Source of the DNA: Eutreptiella sp. 'Long Island Sound 2002'
Lineage: Eukaryota > Euglenozoa > Euglenophyceae > Eutreptiales > Eutreptiaceae
DNA length: 64,000 bases
Direction of reading: 5' to 3'
Assembly (NCBI GenBank): GCA_964036045.1
Contig: OZ038384.1
Location: 65,817,355 to 65,881,354 of the forward strand
The translations under genes and the position numbers were made by a program. Below are positions 11,174-21,454 of this stretch, in pieces. Every line of letters begins with the position of its first letter. The first letter of the stretch is position 1. Below the pieces are notes generated by a model. It had not been told where the DNA came from and made no database searches. It worked only from the letters and a program-made list of their open reading frames with translations.

Positions 11174-12300
11174 CTAAAAACGACCCGAGCCCTTAGGGAA
11201 TCCGGTGACTTTGGTCCACCAGGATTTCACCTTCTCGTTGAACTGCTCATGCCTCAGCGATGCAGCGGTGTTGGCAGGCATTTTTGGGAAGATGATGGCT
11301 TTCATTTCGCCATCGGACAGATGTTCCCCAGCACTCTCAGCCTCATTCACCAGATTTTCAAAGCGTTGCCGCTTTTTCTGAACCTCGTGAAGAATGAGTT
11401 TGGGAATGTTCGGGAAAGAGGTGAGGAGGGTTCGGTGGTGGTCTTCAGGCAACCTACTTCCTCGTCCCTCAAGCAGAGCAAACAATTCACTGTAGGTGCG
11501 TGGGTTGGAGGAATCAGCCCTATCAGTGTAGGATTTGATCCACGTGTCACGAATGGGGCCCTCTAAACACTCGAGGAGAGCATCAAGCTTTTCATCGCCG
11601 CAAAGCTTGTTCTTACCAACCAACAGAGAAAATTCTCTTTTAAAGACAGCCCACCGGCGAGGGTTGCCATTGTATTTTGGTTGTTTTGTAATGGCTCTCA
11701 GTTTAGCCCTCACAGGGTTAATAATGTCCTCAATGCCGCCGTCACCGGCCAGGATGGGGTTGACCTGGGCAGCACCTAAGGCGCCGGCGGCGCCCAAAAG
11801 ACTCTGGGCGAGCAACACCTGAGGCGCAATCATGGGATCGGTGTATCTTTTCTCAGCCAAAATTTCCTTTTTCTCTTTCTTCCTCGCTTCTGAAACACGC
11901 TGAGGATTTTTACTCTCAAAAACTCTTTCTTTTAATTTTTCCCGTTTTTTCTTTTTTTCTTCCGCTCTGGAATCTGTTGTGGGCGCGAGTGAAAAACCTT
12001 CAGTCGCTTCATCGGCCACAAAACAGGCAGATCCGGCTGGCGGATTGTTCAAGGGAGAGGGGGGATGGGCGAAAGATCTTCCCATTGCTAAATAAGGGAA
12101 GAGTTTTTCCTGATTAATTTTGATCGCTTGATTCTCAGTAGTGAGCTTGGCGATTTCTTTCGGACACGAGCAGTGGTGGGCACAGGATACATGAGAGGCC
12201 GTCTCAGACCGCGATCCAATTGATTCTGGCTGTACACTGGCTTCCTTACTACATCTTCTGCTCGTTCAGCCAGCTCTCGAATGTGTTGGTGATGGGCAGG
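11174..12300 (-). pseudogene. gag capsid-like region of element 1
   Basis: A lysine/glutamate-rich segment precedes a Ty3-type capsid block (KYNGNPRRWAVFKREF, LLECLEGPIRDTW, KVKSWWTKVTG). The frame is open upstream of the first ATG at 12,085 to about 12,300 (through PKEIAKLTTENQAIKINQEK, likely coiled coil). The gag therefore probably continued from the upstream ORF via a frameshift. It ends at TAG 11174-11176 inside otherwise continuous protein. Confidence 0.78.
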
Positions 12301-12998
12301 TCTTTGGATTCCTCCTGCGCCACCTTGAGAAAGGCCTCTTCCAACGCCTTCTCCAGCGACACCGCAAGTACCTCCATCGCCTGGGCGGTGGTGTGGACGG
12401 GCAGCGGCGGATGCTCACAGTGAAACGTGCTGTAGCAATGATGGATTTGCAGCCACCATTGGTCATACAAGTCCAGTCGCTGTAGACTCTCGATTCTCTG
12501 GAATTGTAGTCTCCAACGTTCCTGGGACTCCAGGATTTGAACGTCCAGCTTCACCGAGACGGCCTGCTCGGTGACATTCTGGAGCAGCAGGTCGATTTCC
12601 GCTGGCGTAGGTCTGATTCTGGCGGGCATCTCTCCTGGACCACTTGAAATGGGCGGATCACGATGTACTTGCATGCTTTCTTTGGATGGAAGACGGATGT
12701 CCTCGTTCGGACTGAATGAGTCTCCACCAAAGGAGCCGTACACTCCGCTGGGACCAGCGCCCGGTAAAGGGCCTCTTGGGGGCCCGGATTCTCGACTGGG
12801 AACAGGGATGGAGCTGGGGTGAGGAATTGGGATGTACCTAGGGCAATCAGTATTCTGGGAAGGAATCCCTGACTCTTCAGTGAAAGTCGCAACTATGCAA
12901 CATTCCAAGCTGTCTTCTAGTGGATCTGGTGATGGGTTCCCGCCTAGTCTGCCGATGCTCTCATCATCACTGTCCGGTGCGTCGGACTCATACTCCAT
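12249..12998 (-). CDS. N-terminal gag-like ORF of element 1
   Basis: A 249-codon frame rich in acidic residues, Ser and Pro at its start, with an amphipathic helical second half (QERWRLQFQRIESLQRLDLYDQWW). It lies immediately upstream of the capsid frame but one frame off, and ends in TAG. It could be a separate ORF1 or the N-terminus of gag split by a frameshift around 12,250. I recognise no named domain. Confidence 0.55.
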   Translation of the reverse strand: MEYESDAPDSDDESIGRLGGNPSPDPLEDSLECCIVATFTEESGIPSQNTDCPRYIPIPHPSSIPVPSRESGPPRGPLPGAGPSGVYGSFGGDSFSPNEDIRLPSKESMQVHRDPPISSGPGEMPARIRPTPAEIDLLLQNVTEQAVSVKLDVQILESQERWRLQFQRIESLQRLDLYDQWWLQIHHCYSTFHCEHPPLPVHTTAQAMEVLAVSLEKALEEAFLKVAQEESKDLPITNTFESWLNEQKM

Positions 12999-13582
12999 AC
13001 CTACAGCCTCGAAGCTGAAGGCCGCTCTGCTACCATCTAAGCTGTTCCCCTTAAGAAAACTCTACGGAGCGTAGCGGGAGGGCTCAGGGCCGGCATGGGG
13101 AAGGTCATCTAAGGGCAGGTATCCCTTCTTAGTGTCTTGGCGGTATGGAGGGGTTCGGTGCTGTGGCCTTGCCCTTGGAGTCCATGGTATACAAGCCCGA
13201 CAGCGAAGCCAATGAAGATGAAGATATGAACTTGCAAAAAATCACAGTCTACAAGAAAATGTAGGCGGATAACATGATACATATGAATCACAATAATTCT
13301 TCCTGTATAATTTATAAAAAATCCGATTGTGAAAAAATATTTGGCTAATTTGGTTTGCGCACGCGCGCCGGCGATTCCAATCAAATCATCCGAACACGAC
13401 CATGTCAGCCGCAACGGACACCAAAAATGAGTCCGGCGTGTCCATAATATACAGGAACTGTTCAGGTTAAAATTTTGGGGGCACCGAATATATAGATCTC
13501 CGGAAATGATCTCAATCTGACCTAATGGGGGGTAATTGACCTGAGATCTGCGCGGCTGGAAAGTAGCCGCACTTACAAGGAA
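12999..13582. other. noncoding right flank of chromovirus 1
   Basis: The 5' LTR and leader of element 1 would be expected here. There are AT-rich stretches (13,300-13,340; 13,440-13,500) but no partner repeat at 3.4-3.8 kb and no clear primer-binding site. Nothing else is supported. Confidence 0.4.
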
Positions 13583-14859
13583 GTGCAAGCTAGAATCGCC
13601 GCCATACCGAGAGCACAAGGAATACAACAACAAATGACAAATGCCATGAAAAAGTACGACACAATTCCGTCCAACATCGAGGAGTTGTGTGGGCGCATGG
13701 ATGCGGTTGATGCATCATTCAAATTCACTCGAGATAATTCCGATGCACTCGGTGAAGTGAAAAAAATGATTCTTAAGCTTGCATCTCTTGAGGAAGTTGC
13801 CCAACTCAAGGAGCGTGCGAATGCATCCTCAATGAAATATCAAACATATGTTCCATACCCTGAATTTTCACGTTTGAAAGAGGAGAATGCCACGGTGATT
13901 TCACGTGTCTCTTTTTTGGAGAAAGGCTCTAGTTTCAAGCGGGAGCCGGTCAGTGATTCGAGTGTGCATTCACTCACGGCTTTTGATGGTTCGAATTTTC
14001 AAGTGCAAGAGTTACGCTGTGATTTGGAGAGTATTCGTGGGGCAATTAATAGGGAAATTGGCGATGATGTTCTTGTGCGGCGCAATGAAGTATTTTCACA
14101 TGTCTCTCATCCCGTTGCTCCTCTTTCGGCAGCAATTGCCGAATGTGTGGAGGACATCAAGGGAAAAGAGGAGAAGCGCCGGCGATGGGAAAAGAGAGGT
14201 ATATGTTCGTTTTGGTGGTGAATTTGGAGCACAAGATAGTGAGGATGATGAGACATCACACCCTTTGCAAGGTGCATCATTAATGGATCTTTTGGGTAAA
14301 CCAACGAAGGATACACTAGCTTCCGAATCACATGCGTTGGGTTCGAGAGACCGGGTTCTTGGTAGGAACTTAACGACTGGTTCTGGTGCAAAGTCTATTG
14401 AATCGGGTTTGTTCTCAAGCTTTCCAAGGCTACTTGACGATGATAGTGACGAGGATGACAATTATGTGTCTTCTGCAACGTCACGACGTGGGAACGGCCC
14501 TGGTCAATTGAGAATGGATGCTCAGAGGGTACGGACATGTTTTCAGGAGGTTGGTGAGGGTAAGCAGGCTAGGGTGGAAAGCCTGGTAGACCACATGGGT
14601 GGTGCAATCCGAAAAACAGGATGGTTGTATCCGGGGGGTCATGAGCGATGGTTTTGACCGCAATGAACTGAGGTTGCTTGCTGAACAGACCAAGAAGGAG
14701 ATTCACCGTTTTTTGCTCCGTCCTGAATTGGAGCCTAATTTTTTGAATCGGCATGTGTTCCGGAAGCAATGGAGATATTATCTTGCTTTTTCGGGTTCAG
14801 TGATGAGTCCTCGCGTGAGAACTCTAACACCACTTGCTGTTGCTATTGCATCATCGTAG
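13583..14859 (+). pseudogene. frameshifted coiled-coil coding remnant, unknown family
   Basis: Three overlapping frames each have protein-like composition and hand over to the next. The first spans 13,583 to about 14,195 (helical, KMILKLASLEEVAQLKER). The second runs from about 14,195 to 14,640 (acidic LLDDDSDEDDN). The third runs from about 14,640 to 14,859 (RNELRLLAEQTKKEIHRFLL). Two shifts are needed, either frameshifts or short introns. The helical/acidic character would suit a gag-like or structural protein, but I recognise no family. It ends abruptly where a minus-strand fragment begins. Confidence 0.45.
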
Positions 14860-15415
14860 CGGCGCAGCATAGACTCAGGAATACCGGTGTAGGTGGAGCT
14901 AGATGCCACTGGTTCGCTGACTGCAGTCGCCATAGGTGGCGCAGTCGCGGCTGGAGTCACATTGCAGGTGGGGTAAGGCATACCAGTAAAGCCTAGACCC
15001 TCAGCCATAGGCGGAGTGGTTGTGGGTGAGGATGTCGCGGGTATGTGGCTGGAAGTGTAGTGCTTTTTGGAGAGGGTACTGCAGCGTGATCAGAGGCGCC
15101 CGGCGCACTGTCAACAGGTTTGTCCTGGAAGGGTACCTCGCCGGATGGTTCGTGTCCATCTCCAGGATATACCTCCTCAACTCCCATATCCGCTGCTTCC
15201 TTCTCCTTCTCCTTCTCTTTGCCTTCAGGTCCTCCAACGGAAAGTCCACTGAGAGCCGCTCTCAAGCCCTCCAGGGAATCGTCCCCGAGCCCACATAAGA
15301 GCACTGAAGGTACAGCCTCCTCAGGTCCAGGTTCACCAGCAGGTTTGGGCGCTGGCGCTGGCTTGGCTAGTGCCACTGAGGGCGCTGTCTTGTCGGCAGT
15401 GTCCTTGGTTTCCAT
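14778..15415 (-). pseudogene. gag-like N-terminal fragment on minus strand
   Basis: An ATG at 15,415 opens a 140-codon Pro/Ala/Lys/Glu-rich frame (KTAPSVALAKPAPAPKPAGE, then KEKEKEKEAADMG). Near 15,000 the protein-like composition moves to another frame (MAEGLGFTGMPYPTCNV...), implying a frameshift. Upstream lies an LTR-like stretch with a TATA box, so it is best read as the 5' end of another Gypsy-type element truncated near 14,860. The function is inferred from context only. Confidence 0.35.
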
Positions 15416-15589
15416 GTTGTATTTCTTCGCCCTTCAGTGGAGTCAGTGTCGACGTACTGGTTGTACTGCACGGGGTTGCAGGTACGCAAAGACTGAAAAT
15501 CTCTCCTACGAGAAAGTTAAAACAGGCTTTCACTGTTGTTTGCTTTGACGATGTGGTTTTGTTTGTGCCTCTGCTTGCTCCTGCTGCTT

Positions 15590-15830
15590 CTTGGTATAGC
15601 TCAGGTTTTCCAAATAAATATATTTTGATGAAATCAACCAGAGATCCAAGTAAGCACAGTGCAAGCAAGGGACCACAGGATCAAATCCACAACATCAAGG
15701 GTTGCAGTCAAAGGAGATAGTGTATCAACAAAGGAACTGACCATGACTACAGATTTATGAAAAGATAGTTAGAAAATATCCTACATTCATGTGAAAACTG
15801 CCCACATGGGCACTCTCTCTTTTATAGTGC
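15590..15830 (-). repeat. LTR-like fragment
   Basis: The phrase tatattttgatgaaatc near 15,620 also occurs at the downstream end of the LTRs of element 2 (18,064 and 28,577). A TATA box lies about 200 bp upstream on the minus strand, as in those LTRs. This looks like a diverged relative of that LTR feeding the gag-like fragment at 15,415. Confidence 0.35.
15819..15826 (-). promoter_or_regulatory. TATA box, putative LTR promoter
   Basis: The minus strand reads TATAAAAG. It is about 400 bp upstream of the gag-like ATG at 15,415, which suits an LTR promoter with a leader. Confidence 0.4.
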
Positions 15831-15937
15831 CATCTAGAGATGTACACTCTTTGTTTTGGGTCCCATAGGTGCTGAGGTGGCATGGCTTGTGGCACTGAGG
15901 TCACTGCCAGGTCACATGGGATCTTCCTACTTAGCTA

Positions 15938-16016
15938 GGCTGACTGGGAATTGAACGCAGGACCTCACAAAAAGAGGTGCCCTAGCCCCCTAGGGTGCAC
16001 ACCACTAGGATAGCTA
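15938..16016 (-). repeat. tRNA-like segment
   Basis: On the minus strand CTATCCTAGTGGTGTGCACC resembles a D arm and CCTGCGTTCAATTCCC (15,946-15,961) resembles a T arm. It is probably the head of a tRNA-derived SINE, located just outside the left end of the TIR transposon. Confidence 0.35.
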
Positions 16017-16046
16017 AGCATTCATGGGAAAATATAGAAAAATGTA

Positions 16047-16074
16047 TCCCTACGTGCTCATTTGGATCAGGTAC
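16047..16074. repeat. left terminal inverted repeat, 28 bp
   Basis: Begins tccctacgtgctc and ends ggatcaggtac. Its reverse complement is identical at 29,715-29,742. It is preceded by TA at 16,045-16,046. Confidence 0.9.
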
Positions 16075-16629
16075 CCTTGAATTACCCAAGTGAAACCGTG
16101 GTTCAACCGAGTTCAATCGCGCACTTTCATTACGGCTTCCCCAGGGTTGAACCCCTATCGTGGTACAGCAACAAATTGCTAAGAAGCAACCTGAAAACCG
16201 ATATTTTTCAGCCCTGCAAGAGATGCCACACCCCCTAAAAAGAATGTTTTTGAAAAGCTTCTTACCTCGTTGGTGCAAAACACTGGAGACCTATTTCTCT
16301 TGGATCATATTTCACGGCAGTGGTGGTGTAGGTGCCAGTGGCGGCGGCTGTATTGGTGAAACCGTACGGCTTCACCATCAACTTTTCGTTAGGCGTGGTG
16401 ACATACACCCCTGCGCCTTGTTTGCATTCCCTTTAGCACTTTGGACCCGTTTTAGTGAACAACAATTACATGCAAGCCTACACTTGATTGTCAGAAGCTT
16501 GTTTCCTCATGGATTGCAGTAAAATGTAATTGGCTTTCGAAGTGGTTCAACCGCTGGGCAGGCGCACGGTTGCACCTGCTTCACGGGTTCAACCGCTGTT
16601 GCACGAAGCGCTACACAAAAAACACATCT

Positions 16630-17097
16630 TCACCTTGCGAAGCCAAACGTGACCAGTTTATTCTGCATCGCCACAGGCAGATGTCCCCATGCAATGCCTG
16701 TGTACGGTACGAGCACAATGCGCTGTCCAGACCACGCCAGAGGCATGTGGGGCCTAAGAGCGTTAAACATGACCCCATATCGAGGATCCACAATGTGTCC
16801 CCATAATAAATCACGCCACCAACGTATCCATGCTGGACGAGAAGGCCCATTCGCACAAAGTAGGGCACTGGTAAACAGTTCCCCCCCCAGAAAATCACCC
16901 AGGGCTATTTCCCCCGTAAGGGGACTGTCATCCTTTGGATGCGTATGTACAAGCATGGGATGATGGCCCACCCCATGGACCACTGCGAGCGCAGTGTAGG
17001 TTAGTTGGGGGAGTACACTTCGGATGTGTGCGTTCACGCGCCGGACCAGGTCCGGATCTCTCCTCGTTTGCACTGCAACTTGCACACGGTGATGCCC
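16630..17097 (-). CDS. exon 3 of transposon gene: 2OG-dioxygenase-like domain
   Basis: This exon encodes the last ~155 residues of a ~441-residue protein. It reads as the core of a double-stranded beta-helix dioxygenase. HTHPKDD (about residues 337-343) supplies candidate H-x-D-type iron ligands. GDFLGGEL (353-360) matches the turn seen in TET/JBP-like and related 2OG enzymes. PHM (402-404) supplies the distal His, and Arg in SGQRIVLVPYTG (about 412) is the candidate 2-oxoglutarate ligand. The exact HxD spacing is not canonical, so activity is uncertain. It ends with a natural-looking TGA at 16,630. The exon start assumes a 37-nt intron (17,134-17,098, GT...AG) that joins phase 0 to phase 0. 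Confidence 0.55.
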   Translation of the reverse strand, partial: GHHRVQVAVQTRRDPDLVRRVNAHIRSVLPQLTYTALAVVHGVGHHPMLVHTHPKDDSPLTGEIALGDFLGGELFTSALLCANGPSRPAWIRWWRDLLWGHIVDPRYGVMFNALRPHMPLAWSGQRIVLVPYTGIAWGHLPVAMQNKLVTFGFAR

Positions 17098-17134
17098 CTG
17101 CACCATTACGGCCCCCCACAACTGCCTACAGTAC

Positions 17135-17748
17135 CGTGCTCCATGTCGCTCCCGCCACTGCCACCCCCTCATTCCCTTGAGGCACGTGAAAAGTCAGTCG
17201 TTTGGGAGTGGCTCTTCCTTCACGTCCAATAATGACAACCGTTCGCACCCAAAATCCTCGGAGCAACATGTAGCCACGGTCAAAAATTTGTTGTACTTTT
17301 TTTTAGTGTCTCTCCAAAGAGGACACGCACAAGATCCGTTTCATGCTCACTCACGAGAGCAAGGTCAAGGGTCCAATTGTAGAGCAAAGTTCGTGCTTTT
17401 TGCATGTGGTTTGCAAAACCACATGCAATTTGGCACCATGACCTTGCTCCACATGGAAACCCATCACCATGCACTATAAGTACATAGGGGTGATCATCCC
17501 TAAATCTTGGGAAGTGCATTTCTTCTAGCACATCCCTTTGATCACCTATATATTGTATCCAATCATCCACATCCCAACGAACCCCAACTCTTCCATCCTT
17601 TATGGTCGTTTTTAGTACTTGTCTCTCACTTAACGTGGACCACGCTTTATCCATCGTTGCATACGACGGAAAGCAATGTGTCCATGGGACGGTGCTTGCA
17701 CGGGTTTTCTTCTCTTTGGCATCGGCCCACGAAATAAGCTTCTTGTAC
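17135..17748 (-). CDS. exon 2 of transposon gene, with HGDG motif and one frameshift
   Basis: It follows a CTAG acceptor at 17,749 and completes an Arg codon from exon 1 (phase 2). The protein has a conserved-looking core with YVLIVHGDGFPCGARSW (HGDG near residue 175) and ANHMQKARTLLYNW. In an eight-A run near 17,300 the frame must lose one base to continue as VQQIFDRGYMLLRGFWVR and KRLTFHVPQGNEGVAVAG. This is either a real 1-bp insertion or a homopolymer sequencing error. The HGDG segment could be a divergent catalytic domain, but I cannot assign it to a family. Confidence 0.55.
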
Positions 17749-18037
17749 CTAGGGACGGTTGAACCGAGAAATTGGGATAAAGTGCGCGGTTGAACCTGCG
17801 GTTGAATGGGTTGCCGTCATGGCACCAAAAAGCGTCCAATGGTACAAACCACAAAGTATTCAAATTTGTGACGGGGGCAACACGTTGCAACTCACATGTT
17901 CATGCTTTGGGCAACATTAAGCGATTATTTTGCCGTGCAAACGTTGTCATGAAACACAATCACAATTGGTCATTTGTGATAAGGGTTCAACCGCACCGTT
18001 GAACCACGTTGAACCACTTGTAGGCATGTGTGCATTA

Positions 18038-18746
18038 AGAAAGATGTCCTTGATTTATGCCCTATATATTTTGATGAAATCCTGCAGGTTTTGTAGTTGA
18101 AAACCCAAACCAAAGCAGCAAGTAGAGCAAGAACAGGATGTGCATCGAATCAATGATTGGTTTTGGAATCCAGTGTAACACAGAAGGGCTGCAGATAGAC
18201 AAAGCAGGTTTATACACAAAGATTCAATCACAAATGGATAATACAAAAGATTTTATATGAAAATTGGTCTGACTCTTGCCTCAGAGATTGCATTAGGCAC
18301 TTCATGTGCACTCCTTTGGGTGAAATAGTGCTGGTTAGGAATGTGGGGCATAGATGTCAGGACCACACAGAAAATGACTTGGCCAGGCAACTGCATTCAG
18401 AAACAGTTACAACGTATGACCACAATAAGTGGTAGAAACAATCGAGTATAGGGGTCTTGGGGTGGGAGACCACTAGGCTTAACCTCCAAGGCCTAAAGCA
18501 TGAAATGCCTATTTTATTTCGGTATATCCTCCATGAAGGAAGGTACCTCCGCTCAGTTGAGTGGTAGGGGTGATTTTCATGGGGGGCTAGGGTCACAACC
18601 CTAGTTACTTTGAGAAAGTGTACTTTAGGCAACAAAAGAGAGATAAAAACACTTAAGTTTGTCTTAGCATCAACAAAAGGGTTTTAAGGGGGGCTTGGCC
18701 TGGATCAAGCCCTCCAAGAAAGACATGGCAGTGACTTTTTCTTACT
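18038..18746 (-). repeat. 3' LTR of element 2
   Basis: About 709 bp, partner of the LTR at 28,550-29,259. In element orientation it is immediately preceded by the polypurine tract. Confidence 0.93.
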
Positions 18747-18753
18747 CCCCCCT
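18747..18753 (-). other. polypurine tract of element 2
   Basis: Minus strand AGGGGGG immediately upstream of the 3' LTR, the expected site of plus-strand priming. Confidence 0.7.
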
Positions 18754-21454
18754 GGAGTACTAGTTAGCTAAGCTAGTAGGACCAAGGAAAAAGGCTCAAA
18801 TACCCCAAAAATACCTCAGAAAATGCATTCAACTTACCAAAAACATTCTCATCAGTTCATAGAAGCCTATCACACTGTAGGTACCCTTGAAAAACAGTGT
18901 AATGTACCGTGAATGATGTCCCTTCCATGGGGCATTCCTCAAAAGTCGCCGGCGTGCGGCGAAAACCTTTGGAAAAAGTTTTGGGGGTAGTGGGGTTTGA
19001 ACCAAGGACTCCCTCCCTAGAGCACATATGCTTGCCCACTAGGGTACAGAAGAACGCTCTAATGCGGACGGCTATCGCTGTATAAACAGCGTTTTAGTAA
19101 ACGTCCTGACCAAGGGCCAGGGCAGAGCAATACTCCCAATGGAGGACACAAACCTCCAGGAGCTGGAAAAAATAGAAAATGTAACTGGCAGGGAGTGATT
19201 CCTGCTGTTTAGCGGAAGGGGTTGCGATTTAGCAAGTGAAATCGTTAAAAATCGACGAAACCACGCGGGAAATCGTCATTTTTACACATAACTCAAAGTC
19301 GCAGACAAGCGCAAAGGAAGCGGACTCCAAGAAAAGGGTTGCGCAAGCGTAAACGGCTTTTGAAAAAGAAGGTATGAGACGTAGTTTTTAGAGTTTTAAA
19401 GGAAATTTTTGCACAGTGGCATCAAAATTTTTATAAACTTCAGAGAAAAGTATTCAAATTCAACCCACACCACAAAGCAGGTCAACAACCCACCTCTCAG
19501 GTATGTCAGTGTCATCTCACATGCATGCATTCCGTTCGTGTTGGTTGTTTCGTCAAAACGTTAGGGTTGTCAACGCTGTGTTTGTTGGGGGTTCGGGTGT
19601 TCCTTCCTGGTGCTCTGCACAGGTCAAAACAGGAATGAAAGGTATGCGATGCGAATGGAGCGCGCAGCGCGCACGTAGGGTTAGAATATGCGCTGTGCTC
19701 GCGATGCATGTGCCTAATCGGGGCATTCACACGCTGTGACGCTTTCCCTGTACCCCAAATTCACCCTTGTTTTCTTCTTCACAGGTTGGTAAAGAAAGTG
19801 TTTGTCCGTGTGTGGCCGTGGCGTTAAAGTAGGGTTGCTTAAAACGCTTAGGCTTGTTTTGTGTTCGCTTCATTTGGCATTCACACGATGCATGGTGAGT
19901 AAGGTAGGTTAGCCCAGGAGGAGCTCACCTCCTGGTTGAGTCAGTGTGGTAACGGTTCAGCCTCCCTTCCCTGCGTGCACATGATGCATTAAAGGGTAGG
20001 CCACGCTAATTGCGCACGGTAAACCTTGTTTAGGTTACCCAGGGGATCCTCGGTACGTTCTTTAAGAGAACCTGAGGAGTCTCTTAAGGCTTGCTTGCTT
20101 GACAGGGGAGCTGATCCTTCAGCGTGTTTGCGGACAGTGTATTATAGGTCACACTGAGAAGCGTATAATACGTGGAGTGTGGCCTGGTTCCTCCGCCGCA
20201 AACACCCCTTCGTTTGCCTCTGTTGTACAGGTGGGAGAGGTTCAGGGTGATTGGTGCACGCAGCAGCTGCCTTCGGCGGCTATGCATTTTTCTGCCCTAG
20301 CAAAACAGGGGCGCTGATCACAAATCAAATGGCTGTGCCTCAGCCAGGACTGGCGAGGGCAGTTCGACTTCAACGACATCTGCGCTGTGCACGCAACGAG
20401 AGCACCCCTTCCCTCCAAGCCCTAGCAGGGGAAACGCGTTGTGGCGTCCCCTGTTAGGCCACAGTTACTTAGCAGCGCTGTGTTCTCTTGTCTTCTTCAC
20501 AGGAGGGCCATTAGGGCCTGAGACTTCTTCGACAGCAGCACCAAGTAGCGTGTGTAGGGGTTAGGATCAGCAGGCCTGGCACGAGTGGAGTGCAAGTGAT
20601 GAGTGCTCACCCTGCCTTCGAAGGCCGGTGCTGGCGTTAGTGAGTGTAGTGTAGTGGTGTCTCCTGTCCCGCGTGCTTTTCCTCGTGGGCAGGGGAGTGC
20701 GTTAGCTTTGGCCTGTAGCAAAAATGGGCGTTTTGTATGCCCTTAGCACACTTGGCCACCCCTCCCCTCTAGTAGGTAGGGCTTTTGCCGTCTTCCCCCA
20801 AGGATAGGCGCCAGCACAGAAATTGGGCGCCATAGGAGTGGTAATAGTACCTGATTAGGACCTTCGGTCCGACGTCAGCGAAGCCCGGTCTCCGGGAGCC
20901 ACGCCGGGGAGAGAAGTGAGACACACACAGACATACGTAGCACACATAGGGGTATGGTAAACCCTGTAAGGAAGGGTAGAACCCCATGGGTCTGGACCAG
21001 TCAGGGGTCCTAACTGTGGGTTCGCTTGTCCCCAAGGAGGGAAGACACACCTTGCCTCATAACACCTTGCTTGTCATTCCCCCCTGGTGTAGTAAGCCAC
21101 CGTTCTTCGTTGGCTCTCCAAGGTCATTACATTAGGGCAGTACCCGTGCAACACATGGTCAACAAGGCATACACTCGCTGGGTGGCTGCAATCCTGATAA
21201 GCGGCCACCTGGCTCACGCTGGAAACCATTGGCATGGGTCTGCAGGAGACAGACAGGGTAGGTGCAGTGCTCAGTAAGCAGTAGTCTGTGAAAAAACCTA
21301 TGGCCTTCGGCCAGGGAGTGGTTGTCACGGGGGGCTAACGGTCCTGTCCTGCGATGCAATGCGGGGCAACTGTGACAACTGCTCTTACACCCATACACAG
21401 GCACGTCTGCAGAAGAGTGCTCACTGCACCTGTCAGTAGACTGACACAGGGCAA
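18754..21454 (-). other. long 3' noncoding region of element 2
   Basis: About 2.7 kb between the pol stop and the PPT has no convincing reading frame on either strand. That is unusually long for a Gypsy element. It contains a tRNA-like head at 18,984-19,050, so part of it may be later insertions or captured sequence. Confidence 0.6.
18984..19050 (-). repeat. tRNA-like segment inside element 2
   Basis: Minus strand TACCCTAGTGGGCAAGC resembles a D arm and CCTTGGTTCAAACCCC (18,992-19,007) a T arm with B box. It is probably a SINE head. Its place between pol and 3' LTR makes it part of the copied element or a later insert. Confidence 0.4.

Larger units (their letters stand above)
3843..12998 (-). 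mobile_element. decayed Ty3/Gypsy chromovirus (element 1)
   Basis: The minus strand carries, in order, an N-terminal gag region, a capsid-like gag, a Gly/Lys-rich nucleocapsid, protease, a methyltransferase-like segment, reverse transcriptase, RNase H, integrase and a chromodomain. That order and the chromodomain place it among chromoviruses. From about 12,300 to 4121 all segments share one reading frame, broken by seven TAG codons and one TAA. Frameshifts lie near 12,250 and 4200. An internal in-frame 1185-bp tandem duplication repeats the linker plus half the RT. LTRs, PBS and PPT were not found. The copy cannot be autonomous as it stands. Confidence 0.93.
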
